Positions 6,220-13,492 are shown, counted from the first letter of the stretch. The stretch is 22,758 nucleotides of DNA from Clostridia bacterium (GCA_017881645.1 JADGQQ010000008.1:1-22758), one strand, 5' to 3'. Numbers and translations: made by a program. Notes: generated from the letters alone by a model not told the origin.

Positions 6220-6870
6220 GTCGAAAAATAACCCGCCCAATTTGCGCTCATCGCGTCAAACTGTTGATAAGAGAAGTCAGCGAGGTAGAAGATATGATGA
6301 CTGCGCAATGGGATGCCGATTTTTTTGATCCGTTCCGGAACTCGAATGCACGGAGCAGCAATGACTGTGACATGATTTTCCGAAAAGACGAGCCTCTGTA
6401 TGCACCCGCAATGTTCTGCAGAAAGGATCTCCCGAAGATACTCATGTGTATTGCCGCTGAAGTCCGGGAACTCGAACGTGAACCTGATCCTGTCAATCGT
6501 CAACGCATGCCGGGTTCATCCGTGGCAGATACATCTCAGCTTGGCCGCTGGTATGAGAGCATTCTATCGAATGTTTTCACGGGAACAACTGCAGATGATC
6601 CACCCGGGCCAAACGGATTTGGAGATTCGACCCTATCTTTCTCCATGCCTGCAGTACAATCATTTGTCCCATCAGAATCCGCATATCAGTATGTCTCACT
6701 TATGCTGCCGCCCTTGTGGCAGCATGAGAGAAATCGATCATTACAGTCTCAGGCATCCGTCCATCCCGTTCCACGTCAGCCGCATGTATTCAGGGAACCC
6801 ATGCTCTGTCTCTTTCGTTATGTGAAGTCCACAGGCCTTTGGTATGCCTGTCTGCGCACAAAGACGCAAG
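6220..6870. other. About 650 bases without a supportable gene
   Basis: Several long open frames overlap here: plus 6198-6953, plus 6400-6825, and minus 6045-6503. None has a good ribosome binding site with a plausible start, none shows a family I recognise, and the longest plus frame runs through the rplL terminator. There is an 8-bp hairpin, ATGCTGCC/GGCAGCAT (6701-6724). It could be the eroded remains of a gene or a true spacer. Confidence 0.5.
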
Positions 6871-6911
6871 AAAAAAGAATCCTCCGGAGATCGTTGTCTC
6901 CGAAGGATTCT
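6870..6911 (-). terminator. Terminator of the rplJ-rplL operon
   Basis: A stem of 15 positions with one mismatch (6876-6890 with 6897-6911) and a 6-base loop is followed on the minus strand by TTTTTTCTTG. It begins 34 bases after the rplL stop codon. Confidence 0.9.
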
Positions 6912-6945
6912 GATTGGATAAGATTCGGCAGGAATCGGGGAGATC

Positions 6946-7323
6946 TTACTTGATCTCGACTTCTGCGCCGGCTTCCTTGAGCTTTGCAGCAGCTGCGTCT
7001 GCATCTTCCTTTGAAACATTCTCTTTAACAGCCTTAGGTGCACTGTCAACAACATCCTTTGCTTCTTTCAGGCCAAGACCTGTAAGCTCGCGAACAACCT
7101 TGATAACAGCAATTTTAGCTAAGCCGGCTGCCTTAAGGATAACTGTGAATTCTGTCTGCTCTTCTTCTACGACGGCTGCAGCACCGGCTGCAGGTGCTGC
7201 AACTGCAACAGCAGATGCGGACACGCCGAACTCAACCTCAAGAGCCTTAACCAGCTCTGAGAGCTCCATGACGCTAAGGGACTTTACTTCATCGATGAAC
7301 TTTGTAATTTTTTCGCTAGCCAT
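6946..7323 (-). CDS. rplL: Ribosomal protein L7/L12
   Basis: 125 residues, normal for bacterial L7/L12. It forms the stalk of the large ribosomal subunit, as dimers on L10, and recruits and stimulates translational GTPases. The N-terminal dimerisation domain is EKITKFIDEVKSLSVMELSELVKALEVEFGVSA. A mobile Ala/Val-rich hinge, AVAVAAPAAGAAAV, follows at about 38-51. The C-terminal factor-binding domain includes EFTVILKAAG, KIAVIKVVRELTGLGLKEAKDVVDSAPKAVKE and the ending GAEVEIK. The start follows GGAGG nine bases upstream. It lies 69 bases after rplJ and ends at a strong terminator rather than running into rpoB. Confidence 0.98.
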   Translation of the reverse strand: MASEKITKFIDEVKSLSVMELSELVKALEVEFGVSASAVAVAAPAAGAAAVVEEEQTEFTVILKAAGLAKIAVIKVVRELTGLGLKEAKDVVDSAPKAVKENVSKEDADAAAAKLKEAGAEVEIK

Positions 7324-7392
7324 TTTACATTTCCTCCATTGTTTTGCCGTTCATACGGCGTCTGCTTCTGAACTTTTTGTGTGACTGCCGTA

Positions 7393-7944
7393 TTACTGGG
7401 CAGCAGCTTCTGATGTTGCGACAACTGCGGCGGCTGTTGTAGCGCCCGCTGCCTCGGCCTTCTCGACGATTGCATTAAGCAGCATTGCGAGCTTCGTGAT
7501 CGGAGAAATAAGTCCATAGACAATCTGTCCATAGAGTACTTCTTTCGACGGGATCGAAGCTACAGCGTTGACATCGGCAGCCGTGATAGCGTTACCTTCG
7601 AGTACACCGCCCTTAATGGAGAGCTTCTCGAACTTGTCTGCATACTGCTTCATGATCTTTGCGGGAGCGATCATGTCTTCCTTGGAAAACGCGATTGCTG
7701 TCGGTCCCTTGAAATATTCCTCAAGACCAGCCACTCCGAGTTCTTTGAATGCAATAGCTAAAGTTGTGTTCTTCACGACGGTATATGACAGTTTGCTGTT
7801 GCGAAGGTCTGCGCGCATGGCCGTATCCTGAAGAACGGTCAGTCCGCGAGCGTCCAGAAAAACAAATGACTTTGCGTCTTTAAAGTCAGCTACCAGAGCA
7901 GCTACAACTTCCTTTTTGGTATCTAAGATTTTTTGACTTGGCAT
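7393..7944 (-). CDS. rplJ: Ribosomal protein L10
   Basis: 183 residues. L10 anchors L7/L12 dimers to 23S rRNA, and the L10-L12 complex usually represses its own operon by binding the leader. Family features include the N-terminal KKEVVAALVADFKDAKSFVFLDARGLTV, RADLRNSKLSYTVVKNTTLAIAF, and GPTAIAFSKEDMIAPAKIMKQYADKFEKLSIKGGVLEG. The C-terminal helix that binds L12 is LAMLLNAIVEKAE. The protein ends in a short Ala/Thr tail (GATTAAAVVATSEAAAQ). AAGGAGGT precedes the ATG, and an L10 leader RNA with an attenuator lies just upstream. Confidence 0.97.
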   Translation of the reverse strand: MPSQKILDTKKEVVAALVADFKDAKSFVFLDARGLTVLQDTAMRADLRNSKLSYTVVKNTTLAIAFKELGVAGLEEYFKGPTAIAFSKEDMIAPAKIMKQYADKFEKLSIKGGVLEGNAITAADVNAVASIPSKEVLYGQIVYGLISPITKLAMLLNAIVEKAEAAGATTAAAVVATSEAAAQ

Positions 7945-7973
7945 AATTTATGGCACCTCCTTGTTCAAGTCTA

Positions 7974-8007
7974 TAAAAATACCCCCTGTGCAAAGAGCAC
8001 AAGGGGC
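7974..8007 (-). terminator. Attenuator terminator in front of rplJ
   Basis: A stem of CCCC-T-GTGC paired with GCAC-A-GGGG (with one bulged base) is followed on the minus strand by TATTTTTAT. It lies between the L10 leader and the rplJ ribosome binding site, where attenuation would set rplJL expression relative to the upstream rplKA genes. Confidence 0.8.
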
Positions 8008-8009
8008 AG

Positions 8010-8125
8010 TTTAAGCAAGTATAGTTCCACTGTGGGGACTTCTTGTTCCACTGAACCTCGGCAGGACGATTTCTCGTTACAGTCATATGACTTCCTGCTG
8101 TCTTTAGCACGTTGGTTATCTTATT
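8010..8125 (-). ncRNA. L10 leader RNA (binding site for the L10-L12 complex)
   Basis: The minus strand contains AAAGACAGCAGGAAG (8091-8105), then a 24-base arm and CCTGCCGAGGTTCAG, the hallmark of the ribosomal L10 leader (Rfam L10_leader) in Firmicutes. It lies between rplA and rplJ and is followed by the attenuator at 7974-8007. Boundaries are approximate. Binding of L10(L12)4 to this region is known in Firmicutes; here it is inferred from the motif. Confidence 0.85.
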
Positions 8126-8197
8126 AAGTTGTTAGCAGACGATCTCAGGTTCCGCAAGGAACTTCGGGATCCATCCGCCGGTTCAGTCGTCGATGGA

Positions 8198-8887
8198 TTA
8201 CAGCTTAGCCGCGTTGATGCGGATGCCGGGGCCCATCGTTGCAGAAAGAGATACGTTCTTGAGGTACTGTCCCTTAGCTACCGCAGGCTTCGCCTTGATG
8301 ATAGCGTCCATGATGACCTTAAGGTTCTCTTCAAGCTTTTCCTGTCCGAAAGACACTTTGCCGATCGGGCAGTGGATGATATTCGTCTTATCAAGACGGT
8401 ATTCAATTTTACCGGCCTTGATGTCAGCGATTGCTCTTGTGACATCCATGGATACTGTACCGGACTTCGGGTTCGGCATCAGGCCCTTGGGACCCAGAAG
8501 CTTACCGAGACGACCGACAACACCCATCATGTCAGGAGTTGCGACAATAACGTCAAAATCAAACCAGTTCTCTTTGGTGATCTTCTCTACCAGGTCTTCG
8601 GCGCCGACATATTCTGCGCCTGCGGCGAGTGCTTCATCGGCCTTGATTCCCTTTGCGAATACAAGAACACGCTTTGTGCGGCCTGTACCATGGGGAAGAA
8701 CGACGGCACCGCGAACCTGCTGGTCGGCATGACGCGAGTCAACACCGAGACGGACGTGAAGCTCAACCATTTCATCGAATTTTGCCTTACCTGTCTCCTG
8801 CACGAGTTTGACAGCGTCTGCAGGATCATAGGAGACGGATCTGTCTACAAGCTTTGAAAGCTCTTGATATCTCTTGCCTCTCTTCAT
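8198..8887 (-). CDS. rplA: Ribosomal protein L1
   Basis: 229 residues, the normal length. L1 forms the mobile L1 stalk near the E site and typically represses its own mRNA. Recognisable blocks are RYQELSKLVDRS at the start, ELHVRLGVDSRHADQQVRGAVVLPHGTGRTKRVLVFA, FDVIVATPDMMGVVGRLGKLLGPKGLMPNPKSGTVS (the strongest family signature), and the C-terminal GQYLKNVSLSATMGPGIRIN. It starts 20 bases after rplK in the same operon. A possible fold-back (ATCCATC/GATGGAT) lies just after its stop, ahead of the L10 leader. Confidence 0.98.
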   Translation of the reverse strand: MKRGKRYQELSKLVDRSVSYDPADAVKLVQETGKAKFDEMVELHVRLGVDSRHADQQVRGAVVLPHGTGRTKRVLVFAKGIKADEALAAGAEYVGAEDLVEKITKENWFDFDVIVATPDMMGVVGRLGKLLGPKGLMPNPKSGTVSMDVTRAIADIKAGKIEYRLDKTNIIHCPIGKVSFGQEKLEENLKVIMDAIIKAKPAVAKGQYLKNVSLSATMGPGIRINAAKL

Positions 8888-8907
8888 TTCTCTACACTCC
8901 TTCAGAC

Positions 8908-9336
8908 TTAGTCATCGATAACTACGATGCCCATGCTACGTGCGGTTCCAGCTACCATGCGGGCGCATGACTCAATATCGGATGCGTTGGTGTCGACAAT
9001 CTTGATCTGTGCGATCTTCCTGCACTCGGAAAAAGGTATCTTCGCTACCTTATCCTTGTTCGGCTTGCCTGAACCACTCTCGATGTTGCATGCTTTCTTC
9101 AGCAGTACCGGTACCGGAGGAGTCTTCGTAATGAAAGAATACGTTCTGTCAGCAAAAATGGTGATAATTACCGGAATGATCATTCCGACTTCTTTTGCTG
9201 TTCTCTCATTGAATTCCTTGACAAACTGCGCGATGTTGACACCGTGCTGTCCAAGGGCTGGTCCTACCGGCGGTGCTGGCGTTGCTTTGCCTGCGGGTAT
9301 CTGTAATTTTACATACCCTGTGACTTTCTTTGCCAT
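8908..9336 (-). CDS. rplK: Ribosomal protein L11
   Basis: 142 residues, standard for L11, which with its rRNA site forms the GTPase-associated centre and contacts RelA and elongation factors. The N-terminal domain is VKLQIPAGKATPAPPVGPALGQHGVNIAQFVKEFN, including the proline pair contacted by thiostrepton-type antibiotics. The C-terminal rRNA-binding domain includes TPPVPVLLKKA and a family-typical ending, IESCARMVAGTARSMGIVVID. It follows nusG after about 100 bases and precedes rplA by 20. Confidence 0.98.
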   Translation of the reverse strand: MAKKVTGYVKLQIPAGKATPAPPVGPALGQHGVNIAQFVKEFNERTAKEVGMIIPVIITIFADRTYSFITKTPPVPVLLKKACNIESGSGKPNKDKVAKIPFSECRKIAQIKIVDTNASDIESCARMVAGTARSMGIVVIDD

Positions 9337-9361
9337 ATGCGGCCACCTCCCAAATTTACTA

Positions 9362-9408
9362 GACAGTATCTTATCCTTACTGTCCTATTTTCGCGCCGGA
9401 ATCCGGCG
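9362..9408 (-). other. Two intercistronic hairpins between nusG and rplK
   Basis: GACAGTA/TACTGTC (9362-9384) and CGCCGG/CCGGCG (9394-9408) are perfect 7- and 6-bp stems. Neither is followed by a T-tract on the minus strand, so they look like mRNA structure or processing elements rather than terminators. They sit in the about 100-base leader of rplKA, where L1 autoregulation would be expected; no L1 site was recognised. Confidence 0.45.
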
Positions 9409-9440
9409 GGATAAGCGGGTTCATTTCTATCCGTTTTGAA

Positions 9441-9980
9441 TCAGGTGCGGATTACCTGTGCGAAATCGAGCTCGATCGGCGTTTCGCGTCCAAACATGGA
9501 AATTCTTACGCGAACAGAATGCTTCTCTAAGTTCATCGCTTCCACGACTCCGATGCAATCTGCAAAAGGGCCGGAAATAAGCTTGACGGAATCGCCGACA
9601 ACATAGTCGACGGTTGGCTCCCAATTGGATTCGAGACCCATCATCATGAGTTCTTCTTCCGAAAGGGGTATCGGGCGGTTGGAGCTGGGTCCGACAAATC
9701 CTGTTACGCCTCTTGTATTTCGGACGATGTACCAGATTTCTTCCGTGTACACCATCTTTACAAGAACATAGCCCGGATAGATCTTCTTCATGGCGACTTT
9801 TTTCTTGCCGTCCTTGACCTCGATCTGTTCCTCCATAGGTACAGAGACTTCCTGAATCATTTCATGAAGACCGCGATTCTCAATAACGGTTTCCAGCGTC
9901 GTCTTTACCTTGTTTTCATAACCGGAATACGTATGGATTACATACCATTTCGCATCCTTGGAGTGAAGTTCATCCGTCAT
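9441..9980 (-). CDS. nusG: Transcription elongation/antitermination factor NusG
   Basis: 179 residues. NusG binds RNA polymerase, modulates pausing and termination, and links transcription to translation. The N-terminal NGN domain begins KWYVIHTYSGYENKVKTTLE and contains KKIYPGYVLVKMVYTEEIWYIVRNTRGVTGFVG, the usual polymerase-contact signature. A short linker leads to the C-terminal KOW domain with VGDSVKLISGPFADCIGVVE, ending FGRETPIELDFAQVIR. AGGAG precedes the ATG. It follows secE by 36 bases, in the usual secE-nusG order. Confidence 0.97.
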   Translation of the reverse strand: MTDELHSKDAKWYVIHTYSGYENKVKTTLETVIENRGLHEMIQEVSVPMEEQIEVKDGKKKVAMKKIYPGYVLVKMVYTEEIWYIVRNTRGVTGFVGPSSNRPIPLSEEELMMMGLESNWEPTVDYVVGDSVKLISGPFADCIGVVEAMNLEKHSVRVRISMFGRETPIELDFAQVIRT

Positions 9981-10016
9981 TCGTTAGCGCTCCTCTTGTG
10001 TGCGTGCCTTGTTGTT

Positions 10017-10349
10017 TCAAGCAGCTGTAGTCGTCGCAGCAGCGGCTGTCGTTTCGGCGGCAGTTGTCGTTGCAGCGGGTGTTGCAGCGGTTGTTGCAAC
10101 TGTGGTGGTTGCAGTCGCCTGATTATAGAAACCAGTCTTCTGCAGAAGATACTTCGAGCCCTGACCAGCTAATGAGAGAATAATTGCGGCAGCCAGAATA
10201 ACCACAAGGACAATGACTGTGACCTGCACAAGTTTTTCCTTGGACGTCCAGATTACTCGCTTCATTTCCTGACGAACTTCGACAAAACGATGTGCGATGC
10301 TCTTGGCGATACGCAGGACGATGTTCTGCTTTTTCTTGTTCTCTGACAT
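10017..10349 (-). CDS. secE: SecE preprotein translocase subunit with unusual Ala/Thr-rich C-terminal tail
   Basis: 110 residues; Firmicute SecE is usually about 60-75. SecE clamps SecY in the SecYEG channel. The conserved part is residues about 12-62: the amphipathic helix with RFVEVRQEMKRVIWTSKEKLVQ, then one membrane helix (VTVIVLVVILAAAIILSLAG). After KYLLQKTGFYNQ comes a 34-residue tail (77-110) that is nearly all Ala and Thr, with a few Val, Pro, Gln and Glu. With the usual topology this tail would be on the outer face. The frame is intact, the ribosome binding site (GAGGGGAT) is good, and nusG follows, so the extension is not obviously an artefact. The role of the tail is unknown. Confidence 0.93.
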   Translation of the reverse strand: MSENKKKQNIVLRIAKSIAHRFVEVRQEMKRVIWTSKEKLVQVTVIVLVVILAAAIILSLAGQGSKYLLQKTGFYNQATATTTVATTAATPAATTTAAETTAAAATTTAA

Positions 10350-10396
10350 AAGTTATAATCCCCTCACTGCATTATCTGACACAAAACACAAACGAC

Positions 10397-10564
10397 TTAT
10401 TTGGTCTCTTTGTGATTTGTATGCTTTTGGCAAAACCGGCAATACTTCTTCAGTTCCAGTCGGTCCGGATCATTTTTCTTATTCTTGTATGTCTGGTAAT
10501 TTCTCTGTTTGCACCCTTCACAAGCCAAAGTCAGCTTGTCTCGTGCACCTGCTTTGCTAGCCAT
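10397..10564 (-). CDS. rpmG: Ribosomal protein L33, zinc-binding form
   Basis: 55 residues from ATG 10564, which follows GGAGGT seven bases upstream; the frame is open further up but without another ribosome binding site. L33 is a small large-subunit protein. This copy keeps all four zinc-ligand cysteines, as CEGC (Cys15, Cys18) and CRFC (Cys42, Cys45), so it is the zinc-dependent form. LTLACEGCKQRNYQTYKNKKN and ELKKYCRFCQKHTNHKE are typical. It heads the operon rpmG-secE-nusG-rplK-rplA behind a strong promoter at 10646-10674. Confidence 0.96.
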   Translation of the reverse strand: MASKAGARDKLTLACEGCKQRNYQTYKNKKNDPDRLELKKYCRFCQKHTNHKETK

Positions 10565-10645
10565 GATGAACACCTCCATATTCGACATCCCGTAGATGTC
10601 CATTTGCGCATAAAAAAAGACCTGAACGGCGATAGCAAACGAAAT

Positions 10646-10674
10646 TCTACCACAGACACCCCCCACTGTCAAAC
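10646..10674 (-). promoter_or_regulatory. Promoter of the rpmG-secE-nusG-rplKA operon
   Basis: On the minus strand TTGACA (10669-10674) and TAGAAT (10646-10651) are separated by 17 bases. The spacer starts GTGGGGGGTGT, an unusual run of six Gs. Transcription would start near 10639, about 75 bases before rpmG. Confidence 0.9.
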
Positions 10675-10757
10675 GAATTGGCAGTATTTTCCGTAAAAAA
10701 GAGGTTTGTGATCATGATTTCCCGTATCCCGTTCGGAACGCCTTGAAAACTTGCTCC
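10675..10757. other. Gap between the his operon and the rpmG promoter, no clear terminator
   Basis: 83 bases after the hisE stop. A T6 tract occurs on the minus strand (10695-10700) but no adequate stem precedes it; the best is a 4-bp CGTT/AACG fold. Read-through from the his operon into rpmG therefore cannot be excluded. Confidence 0.4.
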
Positions 10758-11048
10758 TCAGCGTCGATTTTTGAGTTCTTTGTATACTTCGTCGGGCGTG
10801 ATTCCATTCGCCGCCATAAGCACAAGCAGGTGATAATGCAGGTCCGCCAGTTCATAAATGGTATCCTGCTTGCTTCCGTGCGTTGCTGCGATGATCACTT
10901 CAATCGCTTCTTCGCCTGCCTTCTTACAGATCTTATCATTTCCCTTGGTAAAAAGGTAATTTGTGTAGGATCCTTCCACAGGATTCTCGCGTCTGCTTAA
11001 AATAAGATCGTATAATTCCTGAATGATGGTCTCAGAGTTGTCCGTCAT
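10758..11048 (-). CDS. hisE: Phosphoribosyl-ATP pyrophosphatase
   Basis: 96 residues, a stand-alone HisE. It removes pyrophosphate from phosphoribosyl-ATP to give phosphoribosyl-AMP, the second step of histidine synthesis. The all-helical MazG-like fold is recognisable from IIQELYDLILSRRENPVEGSYTNYLF, the metal-binding segment KKAGEEAIEVIIAA (E-x2-E-x2-like acidic pattern), and TIYELADLHYHLLVLMAANGITPDEVYKEL. AGGAG precedes the ATG. It lies 31 bases after hisFI and is the last his gene. It is separate from HisI, unlike the HisIE fusion common in many bacteria. Confidence 0.96.
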   Translation of the reverse strand: MTDNSETIIQELYDLILSRRENPVEGSYTNYLFTKGNDKICKKAGEEAIEVIIAATHGSKQDTIYELADLHYHLLVLMAANGITPDEVYKELKNRR

Positions 11049-11079
11049 GTATATTCTCCTGTTCTTCTGTTATGCAAAA

Positions 11080-12198
11080 CTACATGTCCTGCAGGTCGGT
11101 GAAAAAGCAACTGTGCTCTCCGGTGTGGCAGGCTGCTCCGTCCTGGTCCACAAAGAATAGCAGAGTATCACGGTCGCAGTCAATTCTCGCGGAACGGACA
11201 TGCTGAAAATGTCCGGAAGTCGCGCCTTTTTTCCAGAGTTCCTCACGGCTTCTGGAGTGATAATGCATAATGCCTGTATCGATAGTCTTTTCGAACGCCT
11301 CGAAGTCCATATAGGCAAGCATCAGAACGTCCTTCGTGCTGTTTTCGACAACGATAGCCGGAACCAGTCCGAGCGCGTCCTTTTTCATGCGCTGCCAGCG
11401 AAAAAGCGACGGGCTGATCCTGCGGACCGGAATGCCTTTTTCGTCCAGATATTTCTTCAGATCCATGATGCTGATCTCGCCGAAATGAAAAAGACTCGCG
11501 GCAAGTACCGCATCCGCTCCGCCGGCCGTGATGCCGTCGTAAAAATCTTCCATCGTGCCGGCGCCGCCTGATGCGATGACGGGAATCGGAACGGCATCCG
11601 CAATCATGCGGGTAATCGTATTGTCGTAGCCGGATTTGGTTCCGTCCTTGTCCATGCTGGTAAGCAGAATTTCACCTGCGCCGAGGGACTCGACTTTCAC
11701 GGCCCATGCGACAGCATCGAGTCCGGTCGATTGGGTTCCGCCCGCAACGAAAACTTCATAGCCGCTCGGGAAAGCGGGATTTACCTCTCCCTCCGGGCGC
11801 TTCTTCACGTCAATCGCAACCACGATGCACTGGGATCCAAAACGGACGGACGCTTCGGTGACAAGCCCGGGATTTGCGACTGCAGCCGAATTCAGGGATA
11901 TCTTGTCTGCGCCTGCGTTCAGTATTTCGCGGATGTCTTCCACCGTGCGGATGCCTCCGCCGACGGTAAACGGAATAAACACCTGCTCTGCGACATGCCG
12001 GACCATGTCGATGACTGTGTTTCTCGCTTCCAGCGTCGCTGTGATGTCAAGAAAAACAAGCTCGTCCGCTCCGGACAGATTGTATCCTTTCGCTATTTCA
12101 ACCGGATCTCCGGCATCGCGGAGCGAAAGAAAATTGACGCCTTTCACTACGCGGCCGTCTTTTACGTCCAGGCAGGGGATTATGCGTTTTGCAAGCAT
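11080..12198 (-). CDS. hisFI: HisF-HisI fusion: imidazole glycerol-phosphate synthase cyclase subunit plus phosphoribosyl-AMP cyclohydrolase
   Basis: 372 residues in one open frame. Residues 1-258 are a complete HisF (beta/alpha)8 barrel: catalytic Asp11 in IIPCLDVKDGRVVKG, Asp130 in VVAIDVKK, phosphate loops TVGGGIR and VIASGGAG, and the family ending KKYLDEKGIPVR. Residues about 272-372 are a complete HisI: GLVPAIVVENSTKDVLMLAYM, LWKKGATSGHFQ, IDCDRDT (metal-binding Asp340/342/344), and zinc-type cysteines Cys341, Cys357 and Cys364 in DCD, ACHTG and SCF. The linker is about 13 residues (RISPSLFRWQRMK). HisF makes IGP and AICAR with HisH; HisI opens the adenine ring of phosphoribosyl-AMP. 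The start overlaps the hisA end by 19 bases. All expected catalytic residues are present, so both activities are predicted. Confidence 0.95.
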   Translation of the reverse strand: MLAKRIIPCLDVKDGRVVKGVNFLSLRDAGDPVEIAKGYNLSGADELVFLDITATLEARNTVIDMVRHVAEQVFIPFTVGGGIRTVEDIREILNAGADKISLNSAAVANPGLVTEASVRFGSQCIVVAIDVKKRPEGEVNPAFPSGYEVFVAGGTQSTGLDAVAWAVKVESLGAGEILLTSMDKDGTKSGYDNTITRMIADAVPIPVIASGGAGTMEDFYDGITAGGADAVLAASLFHFGEISIMDLKKYLDEKGIPVRRISPSLFRWQRMKKDALGLVPAIVVENSTKDVLMLAYMDFEAFEKTIDTGIMHYHSRSREELWKKGATSGHFQHVRSARIDCDRDTLLFFVDQDGAACHTGEHSCFFTDLQDM

Positions 12199-12893
12199 AT
12201 CGAGAGCCTCACTTTCCCTTCATAGATGGCTTTGCCGACGATAACGCCGGAACAGCCCGAAGTCTTGATTTCCGCGATATCTTCTTCCGATCCGATACCG
12301 CCGGAAGCAATCACGGACAGGCCTGTGGCCTTTACAAGTTCACGGGTCGATTCCGTTGCCGGGCCGGTCAGCATGCCGTCGCGCGCGATGTCCGTATATA
12401 TAACCGTCTGCGCTCCGATATTCTTCATGGTAAGGGCGAAATCAATCACTTTGACACCGGATCCGGATGTCCAGCCGTCTACTGCGATCTCGCCGTCATG
12501 CGCATCGAGTCCGATGGCGATTTGCGATCCGTACCGGGCGAGTGCTTTTTCGGTAAAAGCACGGTCGCGGATGGCCGACGTGCCGATGACGCACCGGGCG
12601 ACGCCGATATCTTCAATGAGCCGGCACAGCGTGTCAAGATTTCGGATCCCTCCGCCGGTCTGCACAAGAAGGCCGGTCTTTTTTACTACGAGGGCAATCA
12701 GTTCCTGATTGGCAGGAATGCCGGTTTTCGCGGCGTTGAGATCAACCATGTGAATCCATGCGGAGCCTGCCGCTGCGAACGATTCCGCCATCGCAAGCGG
12801 ATCGTCGGAATATACGGTGACCTGATCATATTTTCCCTGTTTTAATCGAACACACTGGCCGTCGAGCAGGTCGACAGCTGGATAAATAATCAT
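12180..12893 (-). CDS. hisA: ProFAR isomerase (phosphoribosylformimino-AICAR-P isomerase)
   Basis: 237 residues, a (beta/alpha)8 barrel that opens ProFAR to PRFAR, the substrate of HisF/HisH. Catalytic aspartates are Asp8 in IIYPAVDLLDGQCVRLKQG and Asp130 in IAIGLDAHDG. Phosphate-binding segments are VQTGGGIRN and VIASGGIGS. IYTDIARDGMLTGPA is a strong HisA signature that separates it from HisF and TrpF. The start overlaps the hisH stop as ATGA, and the 3' end (YEGKVRLSICLQNA) overlaps hisFI by 19 bases. A PriA-type dual HisA/TrpF role is possible in other phyla but not suggested here. Confidence 0.96.
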   Translation of the reverse strand: MIIYPAVDLLDGQCVRLKQGKYDQVTVYSDDPLAMAESFAAAGSAWIHMVDLNAAKTGIPANQELIALVVKKTGLLVQTGGGIRNLDTLCRLIEDIGVARCVIGTSAIRDRAFTEKALARYGSQIAIGLDAHDGEIAVDGWTSGSGVKVIDFALTMKNIGAQTVIYTDIARDGMLTGPATESTRELVKATGLSVIASGGIGSEEDIAEIKTSGCSGVIVGKAIYEGKVRLSICLQNA

Positions 12894-13492
12894 CTTGTCC
12901 TCCTGGCCCAGCGGTTCAGGATCGCAAGACCCACTTCGCCGCTCTTTTCCGGGTGAAACTGCGTAGCCAGAATATTGTCACGCGCAACCGCGGATGCATA
13001 TTCGATGCCGTATGTCGTGGTTGCCGCAACATCTTCAATGCGGTCCGGCGCACAATAATAAGAATGTACAAAGTAGACGTAGTCATCCTTGCGAAGCGCC
13101 GGGTGCGACACGTTTGTCAGATTGTTCCATCCGATCTGCGGGATTTTGAGTCCGGTTTCCGGCCGGAAACGGAGAACGCGTCCCGGGAGGAGTCCGAGCC
13201 CTTTGGCCGTCCCGTCTCCTTCTTCGGAAGAATCAAAAAGCATCTGCATGCCGAGGCAAATACCGAGAAACGGGCGGCCGGATTCTACATATTCGAAAAC
13301 GACACGGTCCATTCCCTTGTCGCGCAGAGCCTGCATGGCATAGGACACCGCTCCGACGCCCGGAAGAATCAGTCCGGATGCAGACAGCGCCTTTGCGGGC
13401 GAATCCGTGATCACCGAATCGTATCCAAGGTAGGTCAACGCTTTCTGGACGGAGCCCAGATTGCCCATCCCGTAATCTATGACTGCAATCAT
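12890..13492 (-). CDS. hisH: Imidazole glycerol-phosphate synthase glutaminase subunit
   Basis: 200 residues, a class I glutamine amidotransferase that feeds ammonia to HisF. The catalytic triad is visible: Cys79 in PFLGICLGMQMLF, His180 and Glu182 in ATQFHPEKSG. The start MIAVIDYGMGNLGSVQKALTYLG and the PGVGAVSYAM segment are typical, and IPQIGWNN is the conserved region near the active site. Both ends overlap neighbours by 4 bases (purC upstream, hisA downstream), so translation is probably coupled through purC-hisH-hisA. Confidence 0.97.
   Translation of the reverse strand: MIAVIDYGMGNLGSVQKALTYLGYDSVITDSPAKALSASGLILPGVGAVSYAMQALRDKGMDRVVFEYVESGRPFLGICLGMQMLFDSSEEGDGTAKGLGLLPGRVLRFRPETGLKIPQIGWNNLTNVSHPALRKDDYVYFVHSYYCAPDRIEDVAATTTYGIEYASAVARDNILATQFHPEKSGEVGLAILNRWARRTR

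Noticed and set aside
6198..6953. Plus-strand 251-codon frame in the gene-free stretch
   Set aside because: Starts inside the palindromic repeat, runs through the rplL terminator and into the rplL stop region, no ribosome binding site and no family resemblance.
8129..8857. Plus-strand 242-codon frame opposite rplA
   Set aside because: It is the antisense shadow of L1, whose family match is certain; no independent ribosome binding site or domain.
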